A DNA stretch of 64,000 nt. Source: JAJZIH01 sp021785265. Its GTDB lineage: Bacteria; Pseudomonadota; Gammaproteobacteria; JAKAQQ01. Each line of letters opens with the position of its first letter. Position 1 is the stretch's first letter. The notes beneath the pieces were generated by a model that saw only the letters and a list, made by a program, of their open reading frames with translations, did not search any database and was not told the origin of the DNA. Shown here piece after piece: positions 34,699 to 43,781 of this stretch. A program made the position numbers and the translations under genes. The DNA lies in NCBI GenBank assembly GCA_027338645.1, contig DAHWSH010000057.1, positions 24,068 through 88,067 on the forward strand, in the 5' to 3' direction.

Positions 34699-36120
34699 AT
34701 GAAGAAACCTTCCATTCCGGAATCTCCGGAAGATGATCGGATCGAGCGAGACACCATGGGGGAGCTTCGGGTCCCCGCCCACGCCATGTGGGGAGCTCAG
34801 ACGCAACGGGCCGTTCAAAACTTTCCGATCAGCGGCGAGCGCATGCCTTTCTCATTTATCCGGGCCTTGGCCTTGATCAAGCAAGCATCGGCGCATGCCA
34901 ATCGGGCCCTCGGTCGACTCGAGCCTTCGATGGCCGAGGCGATTGAGCAGGCCGCATCCGTCATCGGTGAAGGGCAGTTCCGGGACCAGTTCCCCATCGA
35001 CGTTTTCCAGACGGGATCGGGCACGAGCTCCAATATGAACGTGAACGAGGTGGTGGCACACCTCGCGACCCGTCATCTGGGGGCCCCCGTTCATCCCAAT
35101 GACCATGTCAATATGAGCCAGAGCAGCAATGACGTCGTTCCCACCGCCATACATTTGAGTGTACTTCTCGCCTGGCACGAGGAACTGGAGCCCGCCCTTG
35201 TGCATCTTGAGGAAACCATCGAAAAACGAAGCCGGGAACTGGGAAAAGTCGTCAAGACCGGGAGAACCCACCTGATGGATGCCATGCCGGTCACGCTGGG
35301 ACAGGAACTCAGTGGGTGGGCCGCACAAATTCGCCATGACCGGGAGCGTTTTGAGGATTGTGCACTGCGACTGCGGAAATTAGCCTTGGGCGGGACTGCA
35401 GTCGGTACCGGAATTAATGCGCCTCCGGGTTTTGCGGAGCAAACCATCCAGGCGCTCGGGGAAATCACGGGCTTGGAACTGCTCCCGGCCGACAATCGCT
35501 TCGCGGCGATGGCCGGGCAGGACGATGCGGTTGAATGTTCCGGTGCACTGAAGACACTGGCCGTGAGTCTCATGAAAATTGCGAATGATTTGCGTTGGAT
35601 GAACAGCGGGCCCCTCACCGGACTTTCCGAGATTCACCTTCGGGACCTCCAGCCCGGAAGCAGCATCATGCCCGGGAAGGTCAATCCCGTCATTCCGGAA
35701 GCCGTCGCGATGGTCGCCGCCCAAGTCATCGGACACGATGTCGCGGTGACAATTGCGGGACAGTCGGGCAACTTCGAACTCAATGTCATGCTGCCACTCA
35801 TAGCCCGGAACATTTTGGTCAGCCTTTCACTCCTGGCCTGTGCGAGTCAGCTGCTTGCGGATTTTGCGATTGCCGACTTTGAAGTCCACGAAGAACGCCT
35901 GCGCGAGAAACTCGCCCTGAACCCGATTCTGGTCACGGCGCTTAATCCCATCATCGGTTATGAAAAAGCAGCCCGAATTGCCAAAGAAGCCTATCGGACC
36001 GGGCGACCCATCATCGCGGTGGCACGAGAGCAGAGTGGTCTCGGTGCAGAGGAGCTTGACCGGTTGCTGGATCCTTTGCTGCTGACGGTGGCACAGGATG
36101 ACTCGGTAACCAAAAAATAA
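34699..36120 (+). CDS. fumC: Class II fumarate hydratase
   Basis: A 473-residue iron-independent fumarase interconverting fumarate and malate. GSSIMPGKVNPVIPEA is the superfamily signature; TGSGTSSNMNVNEV, VHPNDHVNMSQSSNDVVPTA and KTGRTHLMDAMPV mark the active-site regions. ATG 34699 is preceded by GGGGAG at good spacing; an in-frame ATG at 34660 lies close to the divergent purB start and lacks a site. Class II enzymes are stable to oxygen, unlike aconitase or class I fumarase. Confidence 0.97.
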   Translation: MKKPSIPESPEDDRIERDTMGELRVPAHAMWGAQTQRAVQNFPISGERMPFSFIRALALIKQASAHANRALGRLEPSMAEAIEQAASVIGEGQFRDQFPIDVFQTGSGTSSNMNVNEVVAHLATRHLGAPVHPNDHVNMSQSSNDVVPTAIHLSVLLAWHEELEPALVHLEETIEKRSRELGKVVKTGRTHLMDAMPVTLGQELSGWAAQIRHDRERFEDCALRLRKLALGGTAVGTGINAPPGFAEQTIQALGEITGLELLPADNRFAAMAGQDDAVECSGALKTLAVSLMKIANDLRWMNSGPLTGLSEIHLRDLQPGSSIMPGKVNPVIPEAVAMVAAQVIGHDVAVTIAGQSGNFELNVMLPLIARNILVSLSLLACASQLLADFAIADFEVHEERLREKLALNPILVTALNPIIGYEKAARIAKEAYRTGRPIIAVAREQSGLGAEELDRLLDPLLLTVAQDDSVTKK

Positions 36121-36283
36121 ACGGACCTGGTTTGCTTCGTGTGATTATGTGTTTTGGAAAGTGCTTTTTCTGGGTTGAAGATCAACTCGCCCCGACAGCG
36201 AAGATCCGAGTCCAGCTGTCAGCGATCTGCAGTAACTCCGGTGCCGATCAGCAGGCACAGGTTGCTCCGGTTACACTTCGCAG

Positions 36284-36772
36284 ATGAAATCTCCGGGCCT
36301 GGACCAGGATTTCCTGTTGTTTTCATCACCCGATGCCCAGTCTGGTTTCGGTGCGCTATGGGAGACGGCATGGAAGATCCAGGAAGCCGCTTCGCGGGCC
36401 GGCTTTGATTGGGAAACCCGCTCGGGGATCCTCGACAAACTGACTGAGGAACTGGAAGAACTCAAGGCCGCAGACCGGGAGATCGCCCCGGCGTCCCGGA
36501 TGGAAGAACTCGGAGATCTCTTGTTCGTTTTGATTCACTATGCATGGTGGGCCAGGATTCCGTTGGATCGGGCACTTGAAGCCAGCACGGGCAAGTTCCG
36601 CAAACGATTTAACGCACTTCGAGATGCCGTTGCCCTTGAAGGTCGGGAACTGGGCGACTTGTCCCCTGCCGAGCTGGATTCACACTGGCGGGAAATCAAG
36701 CGGCAACTTGCGGCTTCGCCGGGTAACGGATTCGAGAACGAGAAATCCCGACCGGGACGATCTGATGTCTGA
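36284..36772 (+). CDS. MazG-like nucleotide pyrophosphohydrolase
   Basis: A 162-residue all-alpha NTP-PPase. The metal site pattern is present as KLTEELEELKAA and, about 20 residues on, RMEELGDLLFVLI, i.e. EExxE then ExxD; AGFDW upstream and KFRKRFNAL downstream are typical of the first MazG domain. It probably removes noncanonical NTPs or lowers nucleotide pools in stress. It is shorter than E. coli MazG, having one catalytic domain only. The 3' end overlaps the next gene by 8 nt, which links it to the ion-channel genes downstream. Confidence 0.85.
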   Translation: MKSPGLDQDFLLFSSPDAQSGFGALWETAWKIQEAASRAGFDWETRSGILDKLTEELEELKAADREIAPASRMEELGDLLFVLIHYAWWARIPLDRALEASTGKFRKRFNALRDAVALEGRELGDLSPAELDSHWREIKRQLAASPGNGFENEKSRPGRSDV

Positions 36773-37547
36773 CTGGTGGGAAAACCCTTACGGGGTCGCT
36801 TTGGGAGATGCATTGACGCTCGAGGTGGGTGAACTGGATTTTGTGGCTGAACGACTGCCCTCGGAATGGAATTTTTTCTGGAACTACCGTATGGGCGGTG
36901 TGACCCAGCCACGGGTGGGCCGGAAAACCGCAGGGTCGGCGGATTGGGCTCACTGGTCCCGTTGCCGTTACCCCTTCCGCGATCCGCCCGGATCGCTGGT
37001 CTTTGCCCCACAGCTTGCAGACCGGCCGCTCGTGACGAAGCCCGTCATGCCGCTCCTGGTTCCGCCCGCAGAAAGCCTGACCCTCTGGATCTCGAGTCCG
37101 CTCTGGTGTCGTCTTGAGGTCAGGACGGAGGATCGGTCCATTCCCCTGGACCTCGATCTGCCGGTTCTCCGGTTTTCAGAAACCTGGTTCGGGCCCGACA
37201 CGCTCAATGGTGATTTGGCCTATGCCTCCACGACCCGAGCCCGGATGAATCCCTACCTGACCCGGGATGAGTGGATCGATTTCCGGATCCAGACTCCGGT
37301 CATCATCCATAACGAGGAAGCCCAAGTCATCCGGATCGAGCGCCTGAATCTACCGCTGCCGACCTGTGGTCTCTATCTTGCAGAAGAAGGTTTAATTACG
37401 GATACCCTCGTCTGGCACCGGACGGGTCATGGGCAGAAAGCTTCCGTTGAACGAATCCCGCCAGTCCGTGGCAGACTCGTGGCCTCTCCCCGGCAGGTCG
37501 ACAATGGTTCTATCCTGACCCGGGCGTTTACCCGGCTTTTCGACTGA
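36765..37547 (+). CDS. DUF432-like conserved protein preceding ion-channel genes
   Basis: A 260-residue, probably cytosolic protein rich in beta structure and without signal or membrane segments. I tentatively place it with DUF432, a family I recall beside mechanosensitive channels; this is from context and general look, not from a search. Its conserved-looking segments include WWENPYGVALGDA, LWISSPLWCRLEV and VIHNEEAQVIRIERLNLP. ATG 36765 starts within mazG. mscS follows 9 nt downstream and kch overlaps mscS, so the four genes seem to be one unit. It may tune or assemble the channels. Confidence 0.6.
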   Translation: MSDWWENPYGVALGDALTLEVGELDFVAERLPSEWNFFWNYRMGGVTQPRVGRKTAGSADWAHWSRCRYPFRDPPGSLVFAPQLADRPLVTKPVMPLLVPPAESLTLWISSPLWCRLEVRTEDRSIPLDLDLPVLRFSETWFGPDTLNGDLAYASTTRARMNPYLTRDEWIDFRIQTPVIIHNEEAQVIRIERLNLPLPTCGLYLAEEGLITDTLVWHRTGHGQKASVERIPPVRGRLVASPRQVDNGSILTRAFTRLFD

Positions 37548-37556
37548 AGCGGGGTG

Positions 37557-38411
37557 ATGGTGTTGCCAGCGACCTGGATTGACCATGTGCCCGTCGCTCG
37601 GGGCATCAGCAGTGTGGTCATCCTGCTGGTGGGCACGTTTTTTGCTGTCATCAGTGCTCGCCTCGTAGAACGTTGGTGCGTCGCGCGGTATGACGCTCGA
37701 CGGGCCCGCATTCTGCGGCGGGTTTTTCATTATTCAGCAATGGTCCTGGTCATCCTGATCGCGCTTGACGAGCTGGGTGTTGGGGTCGGTGTTTTGCTCG
37801 GCGCTGCTGGTATTCTATCCTTGGGCATCGGCTTTGCCAGCCAGACGGCACTGTCCAATATCATCAGCGGGCTTTTCCTTCTCGGGGAGCATTCTTTCAG
37901 TATGGGTGATTTTATCCAGGTGGGCAGCCTGACGGGAGAGGTTCTGGCCATTGACCTGCTGTCGGTCAAACTCAGGACCTATGACAACTTGTACGTGCGA
38001 GTTCCGAACGAAACCCTGATCAAAGGAGAGATCACGAATCTTACACGGCTACCGATCCGACGGGTGGACCTGTCCATTGGAGTCGCGTACGACTCCGATT
38101 TGGGTGCGGTGCGCGACGTGCTGCTCGACCTGGCCCGGCAAAGTTCTTTGTGCTTGGAAGAACCGGCGCCCACCGTTGTGTTTTCGAAATTCGGATCGAG
38201 TACCCTCGACCTGCTGTTTTCCGTCTGGATCCGGCGTCAGAACTATTCTCTTGCCATGAATGAACTCGCGAGTGGGGTAATCCGCGAATTCAAGAAACGG
38301 GGGATTGATTTGCCCTATCCCCAGCAGATGATCCATTTTGTGGCAACCGACCCCCGCCGGACCGAAAAGGATCTCCCTGGGACCCGGAGCGGCCCGGGGC
38401 CGGGGTCATGA
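37557..38411 (+). CDS. MscS-family small-conductance mechanosensitive channel
   Basis: A 284-residue inner-membrane channel that opens under membrane tension to release solutes. Three hydrophobic segments at the N-terminus are followed by the pore-lining helix GVGVGVLLGAAGILSLGIGF with regular Gly/Ala spacing, then the beta domain (GDFIQVGSLTGEV, VRVPNETLIKGEITNLTR) and the alpha/beta domain. ATG 37557 is chosen; GTG 37554 directly before is possible. The C-terminus has a Gly/Pro-rich tail. It overlaps kch by 4 nt (ATGA). Confidence 0.92.
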   Translation: MVLPATWIDHVPVARGISSVVILLVGTFFAVISARLVERWCVARYDARRARILRRVFHYSAMVLVILIALDELGVGVGVLLGAAGILSLGIGFASQTALSNIISGLFLLGEHSFSMGDFIQVGSLTGEVLAIDLLSVKLRTYDNLYVRVPNETLIKGEITNLTRLPIRRVDLSIGVAYDSDLGAVRDVLLDLARQSSLCLEEPAPTVVFSKFGSSTLDLLFSVWIRRQNYSLAMNELASGVIREFKKRGIDLPYPQQMIHFVATDPRRTEKDLPGTRSGPGPGS

Positions 38412-39583
38412 CCGGTTTCCGGACCCTGTGGGGCCATCTGTCTCGCCAGGTTCGGGATACCCGCGATTCGGGAACCTTGCACTGGATCCTTGCACTCTGG
38501 GTGATCACACTGGGGGTGTTGGGTGGCGTCGACGATGGATTCTGGAGATCGGTCCTCCTGGCTCGCTTCCCTCTGCCTGGACCGGGTTTTAATCCCTGGT
38601 TGCACTCCCTGTTCTGGACCCTTTCGTTCATCCTGCTCGGCATCGGACTTCTTTCGCGATCACGGCTGATCTGGTTCCTCACCTTGATGCTGCTTTTCGT
38701 GCGCCTTGCGTGGCTCGCCCGACTGGGAGCGCTGTGGCTGGATCCGGTGCTGAGCGTAGGGATCGCCATTGCAGTCTTGGCATTGCTCAAACTCAACCGG
38801 CGATTTCGCCGCAGCAGTCTCGGGAGCGGGGCTCTCCTGGCCACGATTTTGCTCGTGTTCCTGTTTGGCTATTCCATTCTTGGCACCTATCTCCTGGGCC
38901 GTGAGTTCACTCCACCCGTGCATTCTCTGCTGACTGCTCTTTATTTTTCGGTTGTGACTCTCTCCACGGTCGGCTACGGAGATATCACCCCGCATGGGGT
39001 TGAGGCCCGCCTATTTGTCAGTTCGGTCATTCTGCTGGGCTTGACGGTCCTTACCGTCTCGCTCAGTGCGATTATTCTTCCGGTCCTGCAACGCCGGCTG
39101 GAGTCCCTGATCATGCCCAACCGAGTCATTCATCCTCGTCGCAACCATTTTCTGATCGCGGGGAATTCATCCCTTGCTCGGAATGCCTATCGAGAGCTCA
39201 ACCAGCGCAAGCAGAAGGTTACATTCATCGTGAATGAGCCCTTCGAAATTGCGGGTGAATCCAAATTAGACATCGTGGTCGGCGATGCAACGGATCTCGA
39301 GGTGCTCCGAAATGTGCAGGCCAGTGATGCCAAGGCCTTGCTGGCTTTGAGCGAGGATGATTCTGAGAATGCCTTTGTGGTGCTGGCCGCCAAGGAACTC
39401 GATCCGCCCGTCAAAACAGTCGCCGTGGTCCATAACTCGAAGAATCTGGCACGCCTAAAGCGCGTCCGACCAGATATTTTGATTGCCCCACAGGTCATGG
39501 GAGGACGGGTCCTGGCCATGTACCTGACCGGACAGAAAATTGAGGCAGACCGGTTCATGGACGATTTTCTTTCCGTAATTTAG
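38408..39583 (+). CDS. kch: Kch-type potassium channel with RCK domain
   Basis: A 391-residue six-segment potassium channel: hydrophobic helices over residues 25-230, the selectivity filter TLSTVGYGDITP, and a cytosolic RCK/TrkA-N domain from about residue 250. That domain tracks E. coli Kch closely (HFLIAGNSSLARNAYRELNQ, ALSEDDSENAFVVLAAKEL, VAVVHNSKNLARLK). The Rossmann GxGxxG is replaced by GNSSLA, as in E. coli Kch (GHSILA), so NAD binding is doubtful. Overlap with mscS suggests coupled control of ion flow and turgor. Confidence 0.9.
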   Translation: MTGFRTLWGHLSRQVRDTRDSGTLHWILALWVITLGVLGGVDDGFWRSVLLARFPLPGPGFNPWLHSLFWTLSFILLGIGLLSRSRLIWFLTLMLLFVRLAWLARLGALWLDPVLSVGIAIAVLALLKLNRRFRRSSLGSGALLATILLVFLFGYSILGTYLLGREFTPPVHSLLTALYFSVVTLSTVGYGDITPHGVEARLFVSSVILLGLTVLTVSLSAIILPVLQRRLESLIMPNRVIHPRRNHFLIAGNSSLARNAYRELNQRKQKVTFIVNEPFEIAGESKLDIVVGDATDLEVLRNVQASDAKALLALSEDDSENAFVVLAAKELDPPVKTVAVVHNSKNLARLKRVRPDILIAPQVMGGRVLAMYLTGQKIEADRFMDDFLSVI

Positions 39584-39719
39584 GGTCTCGCGGGGGGAGG
39601 GGGTCGGCCCGTGGGGTGGCTGGTTCTAGAGTTCATTATTCTTTGAGATGGGTCTATACTGGCAACGGGTGGCCCTGCGTGAAGGTCTTTACGCGAAGGT
39701 GTGCCCGATGGAGGTTCCC

Positions 39720-40166
39720 ATGATGAAGCGCGTGTTGATTGTGATCTCCCTGATCGGATTTTGGGGATGGAGTGGTTTGGCCTTTGCCCAATCGGCCTTG
39801 GTGAGCCCTTCCCAGCCCCATGCCGTTATTTCGACCGGCCTGCCGGCCAGTACTCACTGGTATGCTGTGAAGATCCTGACGATTGATGGGCAGTTGATGC
39901 CTTTGCATGCCAATCGGCAGGACTACTGGGTTTCACCCGGGCGCCATACCATCAGCTTCCAAGTCGTCATGAACAGCCTGACGGGAGGACCTGGAATCTG
40001 GCCGTCCGGGATGAGGGGGCCCGAACATCGTCGGAGTCTGACCTTGAGGCTGAGACGAGGGTGGGAGTACTTTTTTGGTGCCAAAGTGGAACATAGTGAA
40101 GCTTCCACCTGGAAGCCTTTCCTGATCATGAAAAAGAGGCTTTCCGGGTCACGTATGAAACCGTGA
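39720..40166 (+). CDS. Small secreted protein of unknown function
   Basis: A 148-residue protein with a signal peptide (MMKRVLIVISLIGFWGWSG, then LAFA-QS as the likely cut site). The mature part carries WYAVKILTIDGQLMPLHA and a hydrophobic beta-like run, HTISFQVVM, followed by a basic end; it looks like a small periplasmic beta domain, perhaps PEGA-like. No family was recognised. GGAGG ends 5 nt before ATG 39720 and 8 nt before ATG 39723, so either may start. It stands alone between kch and degV and has a terminator downstream. Confidence 0.65.
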   Translation: MMKRVLIVISLIGFWGWSGLAFAQSALVSPSQPHAVISTGLPASTHWYAVKILTIDGQLMPLHANRQDYWVSPGRHTISFQVVMNSLTGGPGIWPSGMRGPEHRRSLTLRLRRGWEYFFGAKVEHSEASTWKPFLIMKKRLSGSRMKP

Positions 40167-40226
40167 TTGTCTGTCTCCTGAATCCATCTGCAGGATGATA
40201 ACGCGTTGTTTTATTTCTAGAAACAG

Positions 40227-40258
40227 GGGGCCTGGTTTGCCAGGCCCCTCATTTTGTC
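40227..40258 (+). terminator. Intrinsic terminator after the small secreted protein gene
   Basis: GGGGCCTGG pairs with CCAGGCCCC over a TTTG loop, followed by TCATTTTG. The stem is nine perfect base pairs. It separates the secreted-protein gene from degV, which begins 62 nt later. Confidence 0.82.
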
Positions 40259-40319
40259 GACTCTCGTCTTCCCGGATTTATTGAGAGTCAAGGCACCTAG
40301 CTACTAACGGGAGAACAAT

Positions 40320-41249
40320 ATGAGAGTGGGGATCGTAACTGATGCGGCCTGTGATCTGCCTTCGAATTTTATCGGGTCCGGGCGTGTGGAAATTTTGCCG
40401 GTCAGCCTGCATGTCGGTACCCAGATGTTCACGGATGTTCGGGACGAAGCCCAAACCTTGCGGTTTTACCGGATGTATCTGGGTTCCCATGAACACCGGG
40501 CGGTGACCAAACCGTTACCACCCAAGGAAATTGCCGATCTTTTCCTGACGGATTGGGTTAGTCGCTACGACCGGATCCTGGTTCTGACTGTGGCGTCCTC
40601 CCGTAGCGAGATTTACAAGAACACCAGCGAAGCATCCTATACCGTCCTCCGGGAATACAAGAAGATCCGGGCTGCCGCCGGCATTACGGAGCCCTTTCTG
40701 ATGCGCGTGTTTGATACGCATACCTTGTTTACGGGTCAGGCCACGATGGTCTTTGAGGCCCTGCGCCTTCGGGATGTGGGCCGCCAGGGATTCGATGCCA
40801 TCCGGCGCCAGCTCGAGATCATGGAGCCCAAGGTCAGAACCTATCTGCTTCCCCAGGACGTCTATTACGTCCATAATCGGGCCCGGATGCGGGGTGAAGA
40901 AAGTGTGAGCTGGTTGACCTTTCAGGTCGGCAACCTCCTCAATATGAAACCCGTGATCCAGATGGTCCGGGGAGAGACCGAAATTGTAGCCAAGGTCAGA
41001 AAATTCGAGGGAGGGCTTGAGTGGCTTTTCCAGAAGATCCGGGCGGACATCGTGCAAGGTCTTCCTGTCAAGATGGTCTGCATGAGCTACGGTGGTGATC
41101 TCGAGGAAATCAAGCGTGAGCCCCACTACCAGGAGTTTGTTGCCTTTGCTCACCAGAACAAGGTCGCGACTTCTTTGGCTTTGATGAGTATTACGGCGGG
41201 AATTTATGTGGGCCGGGGAGGGTTCTCGATTTCGTACGTGGCCCCCTGA
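40320..41249 (+). CDS. DegV-family fatty acid-binding protein
   Basis: A 309-residue DegV protein (FakB-like). In Gram-positive bacteria such proteins hold a fatty acid for phosphorylation by FakA; in proteobacteria the role is unclear. The N-terminal VGIVTDAACDLPS and later LTVASSRSEIYKN (a Thr/Ser-rich acyl-carboxylate site), and FDTHTLFTGQATMV match the family. ATG 40320 is preceded by GGGAG. The gene appears monocistronic, with a terminator upstream and the convergent uppP 105 nt downstream. Confidence 0.88.
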   Translation: MRVGIVTDAACDLPSNFIGSGRVEILPVSLHVGTQMFTDVRDEAQTLRFYRMYLGSHEHRAVTKPLPPKEIADLFLTDWVSRYDRILVLTVASSRSEIYKNTSEASYTVLREYKKIRAAAGITEPFLMRVFDTHTLFTGQATMVFEALRLRDVGRQGFDAIRRQLEIMEPKVRTYLLPQDVYYVHNRARMRGEESVSWLTFQVGNLLNMKPVIQMVRGETEIVAKVRKFEGGLEWLFQKIRADIVQGLPVKMVCMSYGGDLEEIKREPHYQEFVAFAHQNKVATSLALMSITAGIYVGRGGFSISYVAP

Positions 41250-41353
41250 CTTGCCAGGCCAGGGTTTCGTGCCCTCGGGTCGCGGATGTTCTGAAAACAG
41301 CTCCGACGGCGGGCACGAATCCGCAAAAGGTTTCGCCGGAAATCCATCTTCGG

Positions 41354-42196
41354 CTACTGCAGGGGGAGCCCGTGGAGTGCCAAGGCGGCCAGCCCAGCTA
41401 ACATGCAGTAGATGGCGAAGGGACGAAGTGCGGTGACCTCTCGTTTTCGGAAATAGCGCATGAGGAACCAGCTGCTAAACCAAGCACAGGCACCGGCCAG
41501 GAGGCCGGCCAGCAGGATACTGCCGAGCAGGGGACCAGCCCCGGTATGGTCGAGAAAGAGCTTCGGGATTTCAAGCAGTCCCGCGGCCCCGATAATTGGG
41601 GTCGCGAGCAGGAACGAGAACCGGGCGGACGCCTCGTAGTTCAGTCCGGTCGCGAGCCCGGAGACCAGAGTGGCGCCTGACCGGGAGATTCCAGGGAGCA
41701 GTGCCGTCGCCTGAGCCAGACCGATCAGCAGGGCCTGTTTCAGGGTCAGCTCATCCAGTCCCTGCTTTGCAGTTCGAGCTTTCAACCGGTCCCCCAGCCA
41801 GAGGGCGAGGCCATTGACGATCAGAAAAACCGCTGCGACCGTAAACCCCGCGAACAGGCTACGGACCCATCTTTCCAGTGCCAAACCCAGTAGACCGGCA
41901 GGAACGGTGCCGATCACGAGACGCCAAAACAGTCGTGTTTCCGGCTCGAAAGGCCGACCTCGAGTCCGGATCAGGCTTTTCAGGATGCTCCACCAATCTT
42001 TCCAGAAATAAAGCAGGAGGGCCGTTGCCGTACCGACATGGAGAACGACGATGAAGGGGAGAAACCAAGGAGCAGCACGGTTGACCTGGAGGTGGAGTAG
42101 GGCTGGAACCAGGATACTGTGTCCCAGACTGGAGACCGGAAAGAGCTCGGTCAAGCCTTGAAGAATAGCGAGGAGATATAACGGGTTCAGCATCAT
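41354..42196 (-). CDS. uppP: Undecaprenyl-diphosphatase UppP (BacA)
   Basis: A 280-residue polytopic phosphatase that recycles undecaprenyl diphosphate made by UppS (window start). The active-site motifs are LQGLTELFPVSSLGH (the usual last Ser/Thr is Leu) and LLPGISRSGATL. Eight hydrophobic segments are visible. The ATG at 42196 overlaps the stop of the ALDH gene by 4 nt, an unusual partner that suggests it is transcribed with the lysine-catabolism genes. Confidence 0.94.
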   Translation of the reverse strand: MMLNPLYLLAILQGLTELFPVSSLGHSILVPALLHLQVNRAAPWFLPFIVVLHVGTATALLLYFWKDWWSILKSLIRTRGRPFEPETRLFWRLVIGTVPAGLLGLALERWVRSLFAGFTVAAVFLIVNGLALWLGDRLKARTAKQGLDELTLKQALLIGLAQATALLPGISRSGATLVSGLATGLNYEASARFSFLLATPIIGAAGLLEIPKLFLDHTGAGPLLGSILLAGLLAGACAWFSSWFLMRYFRKREVTALRPFAIYCMLAGLAALALHGLPLQ

Positions 42197-43752
42197 CGGT
42201 TCGGCAGATCCCCGTCCAGCTGGAACCGGATCCCTTGCGCCAGGGGCAGTTCCCGGCCCCAGTTGATGGTGTTGGTCTGGCGTCTCATGTAGTTTTTCCA
42301 GGCATCAGAACCGGCCTCGCGACCCCCTCCCGTTTCTTTTTCTCCACCAAAGGCGCCCCCGATTTCGGCGCCTGAGGTGCCGATGTTGATATTGGCAATC
42401 CCGCAGTCGCTGCCTTGCGCCGACAGGAACCCTTCCGCACGGCGGAGGTTGGTCGTGAACAGGGCCGACGACAATCCTTGGGGAACGGCGTTATGAATTT
42501 GGATGGCCTCTTCGAACTGGCGAAAAGTCAGAACATAGAGGATGGGAGCGAAGGTTTCATGGTGGACGAGGGGCCACGCCGGTGAAGCCTGCACGAGAGC
42601 GGGTTCAACAAAATGGCCCGGGCCTTCAATCCTTTGCCCGCCAAACAGAATGGAAGCACCGAGGCGCTTTAGTTCCTGGATCGCTTCAAGGTACCGGTTT
42701 ACGGCTTGGCCATCGATCAAGGGGCCCATTAAGGTCGCGGGATCGAGCGGATGGCCGACTCGCACTTGGCGGTAAGCAGAAACCAGTCGGTCGAGGAGGC
42801 GCGGGGCGATGGTTTCTTCGACGATCAGACGCCTCGTCGTCGTGCAGCGTTGACCGGCGGTACCGACCGCACCAAACACGATCGAGGGCACCGCAAGATC
42901 GAGATCTGCGGTTTCATCCACGATCACGGCATTGTTTCCGCCGAGCTCAAGCAGTGTGCGTCCGAGTTGGCGAGCACGGATTTCGGAAACCTTGCGACCG
43001 ATCGCTGTGGAACCGGTAAAGGACAGAAGTCCGAGGCGTGGGTCCGTATAAAACGATTCGGCCAGTCGATTCTCGTGGTCGATGATCAGGCTGGAGAACT
43101 GGGGAAACTGGTTTTGCGCGAGGACTTCACTCACGATCTTTTGTACGGCAATCGCCGAAAGCATGCCTTTCGGAGAAGGTTTCCAGATCACGGTATTGCC
43201 GCAGATTGCCGCGAGAAATGCGTTCCAGGCATAGACGGCTACGGGGAAGTTGAATGCGGTGACGATCCCCACGATGCCCAGTGGGTGCCACTGCTCCAGC
43301 ATACGGTGTTCTGGTCGCTCGGAAACCATGGTTCGACCATAGAGCATGCGTGACTGTCCCAGTGCGAAGTCAGCCATGTCGATCATTTCCTGGACTTCGC
43401 CGATTCCTTCGGCTTTGATCTTGCCCACTTCCAGGCTGACCAGGCTGCCGAGGGCCTCCCGATGAGTGCGCAGGGCCTCTCCGATCAGGCGGATGGCCTG
43501 TCCTCGGCGCGGGGGCGGAATGGACCGCCAAGCAACCCCGGTGGCCTGGCTTTCTTTCAAAATACGTTCATAATCCACGGGATCAGTGGGTCGAACCTGT
43601 GCAATGACCTTTCCGGTGGAAGGATTATGAACAGGGAGGATCGTAGAACCGGGGCCAGGCAACCACCCGCTGAGGCTCGCGAAGGTGCCGGTCAGGGGCA
43701 GTTCCTGTGAAAGATGGAGCTCGGAGAAAATCGGGTGGACGAGCGGATCCAT
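42193..43752 (-). CDS. ALDH7-family aldehyde dehydrogenase (alpha-aminoadipic semialdehyde / piperideine-6-carboxylate dehydrogenase)
   Basis: A 519-residue NAD(P)-dependent aldehyde dehydrogenase. LLELGGNNAVIVDE holds the general-base Glu, and GTAGQRCTTTRRL the catalytic Cys. The ALDH7-specific end is strong: GTSGAEIGGAFGGEKETGGG followed by GSDAWKNYMRRQTNTINW. ALDH7 enzymes oxidise alpha-aminoadipic semialdehyde to 2-aminoadipate in lysine breakdown. The upstream gene encodes a saccharopine dehydrogenase-like protein that could supply this aldehyde. Confidence 0.9.
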   Translation of the reverse strand: MDPLVHPIFSELHLSQELPLTGTFASLSGWLPGPGSTILPVHNPSTGKVIAQVRPTDPVDYERILKESQATGVAWRSIPPPRRGQAIRLIGEALRTHREALGSLVSLEVGKIKAEGIGEVQEMIDMADFALGQSRMLYGRTMVSERPEHRMLEQWHPLGIVGIVTAFNFPVAVYAWNAFLAAICGNTVIWKPSPKGMLSAIAVQKIVSEVLAQNQFPQFSSLIIDHENRLAESFYTDPRLGLLSFTGSTAIGRKVSEIRARQLGRTLLELGGNNAVIVDETADLDLAVPSIVFGAVGTAGQRCTTTRRLIVEETIAPRLLDRLVSAYRQVRVGHPLDPATLMGPLIDGQAVNRYLEAIQELKRLGASILFGGQRIEGPGHFVEPALVQASPAWPLVHHETFAPILYVLTFRQFEEAIQIHNAVPQGLSSALFTTNLRRAEGFLSAQGSDCGIANINIGTSGAEIGGAFGGEKETGGGREAGSDAWKNYMRRQTNTINWGRELPLAQGIRFQLDGDLPNR

Positions 43753-43781
43753 AAAGGGGCCTCAGGGTCTGGTGAAAGGAT

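Noticed and set aside
36174..36186. GTTGAAGATCAAC palindrome before mazG as a second FNR site
   Set aside because: The spacer between TTGA and TCAA is 3 nt, not the 6 needed for FNR-type binding.
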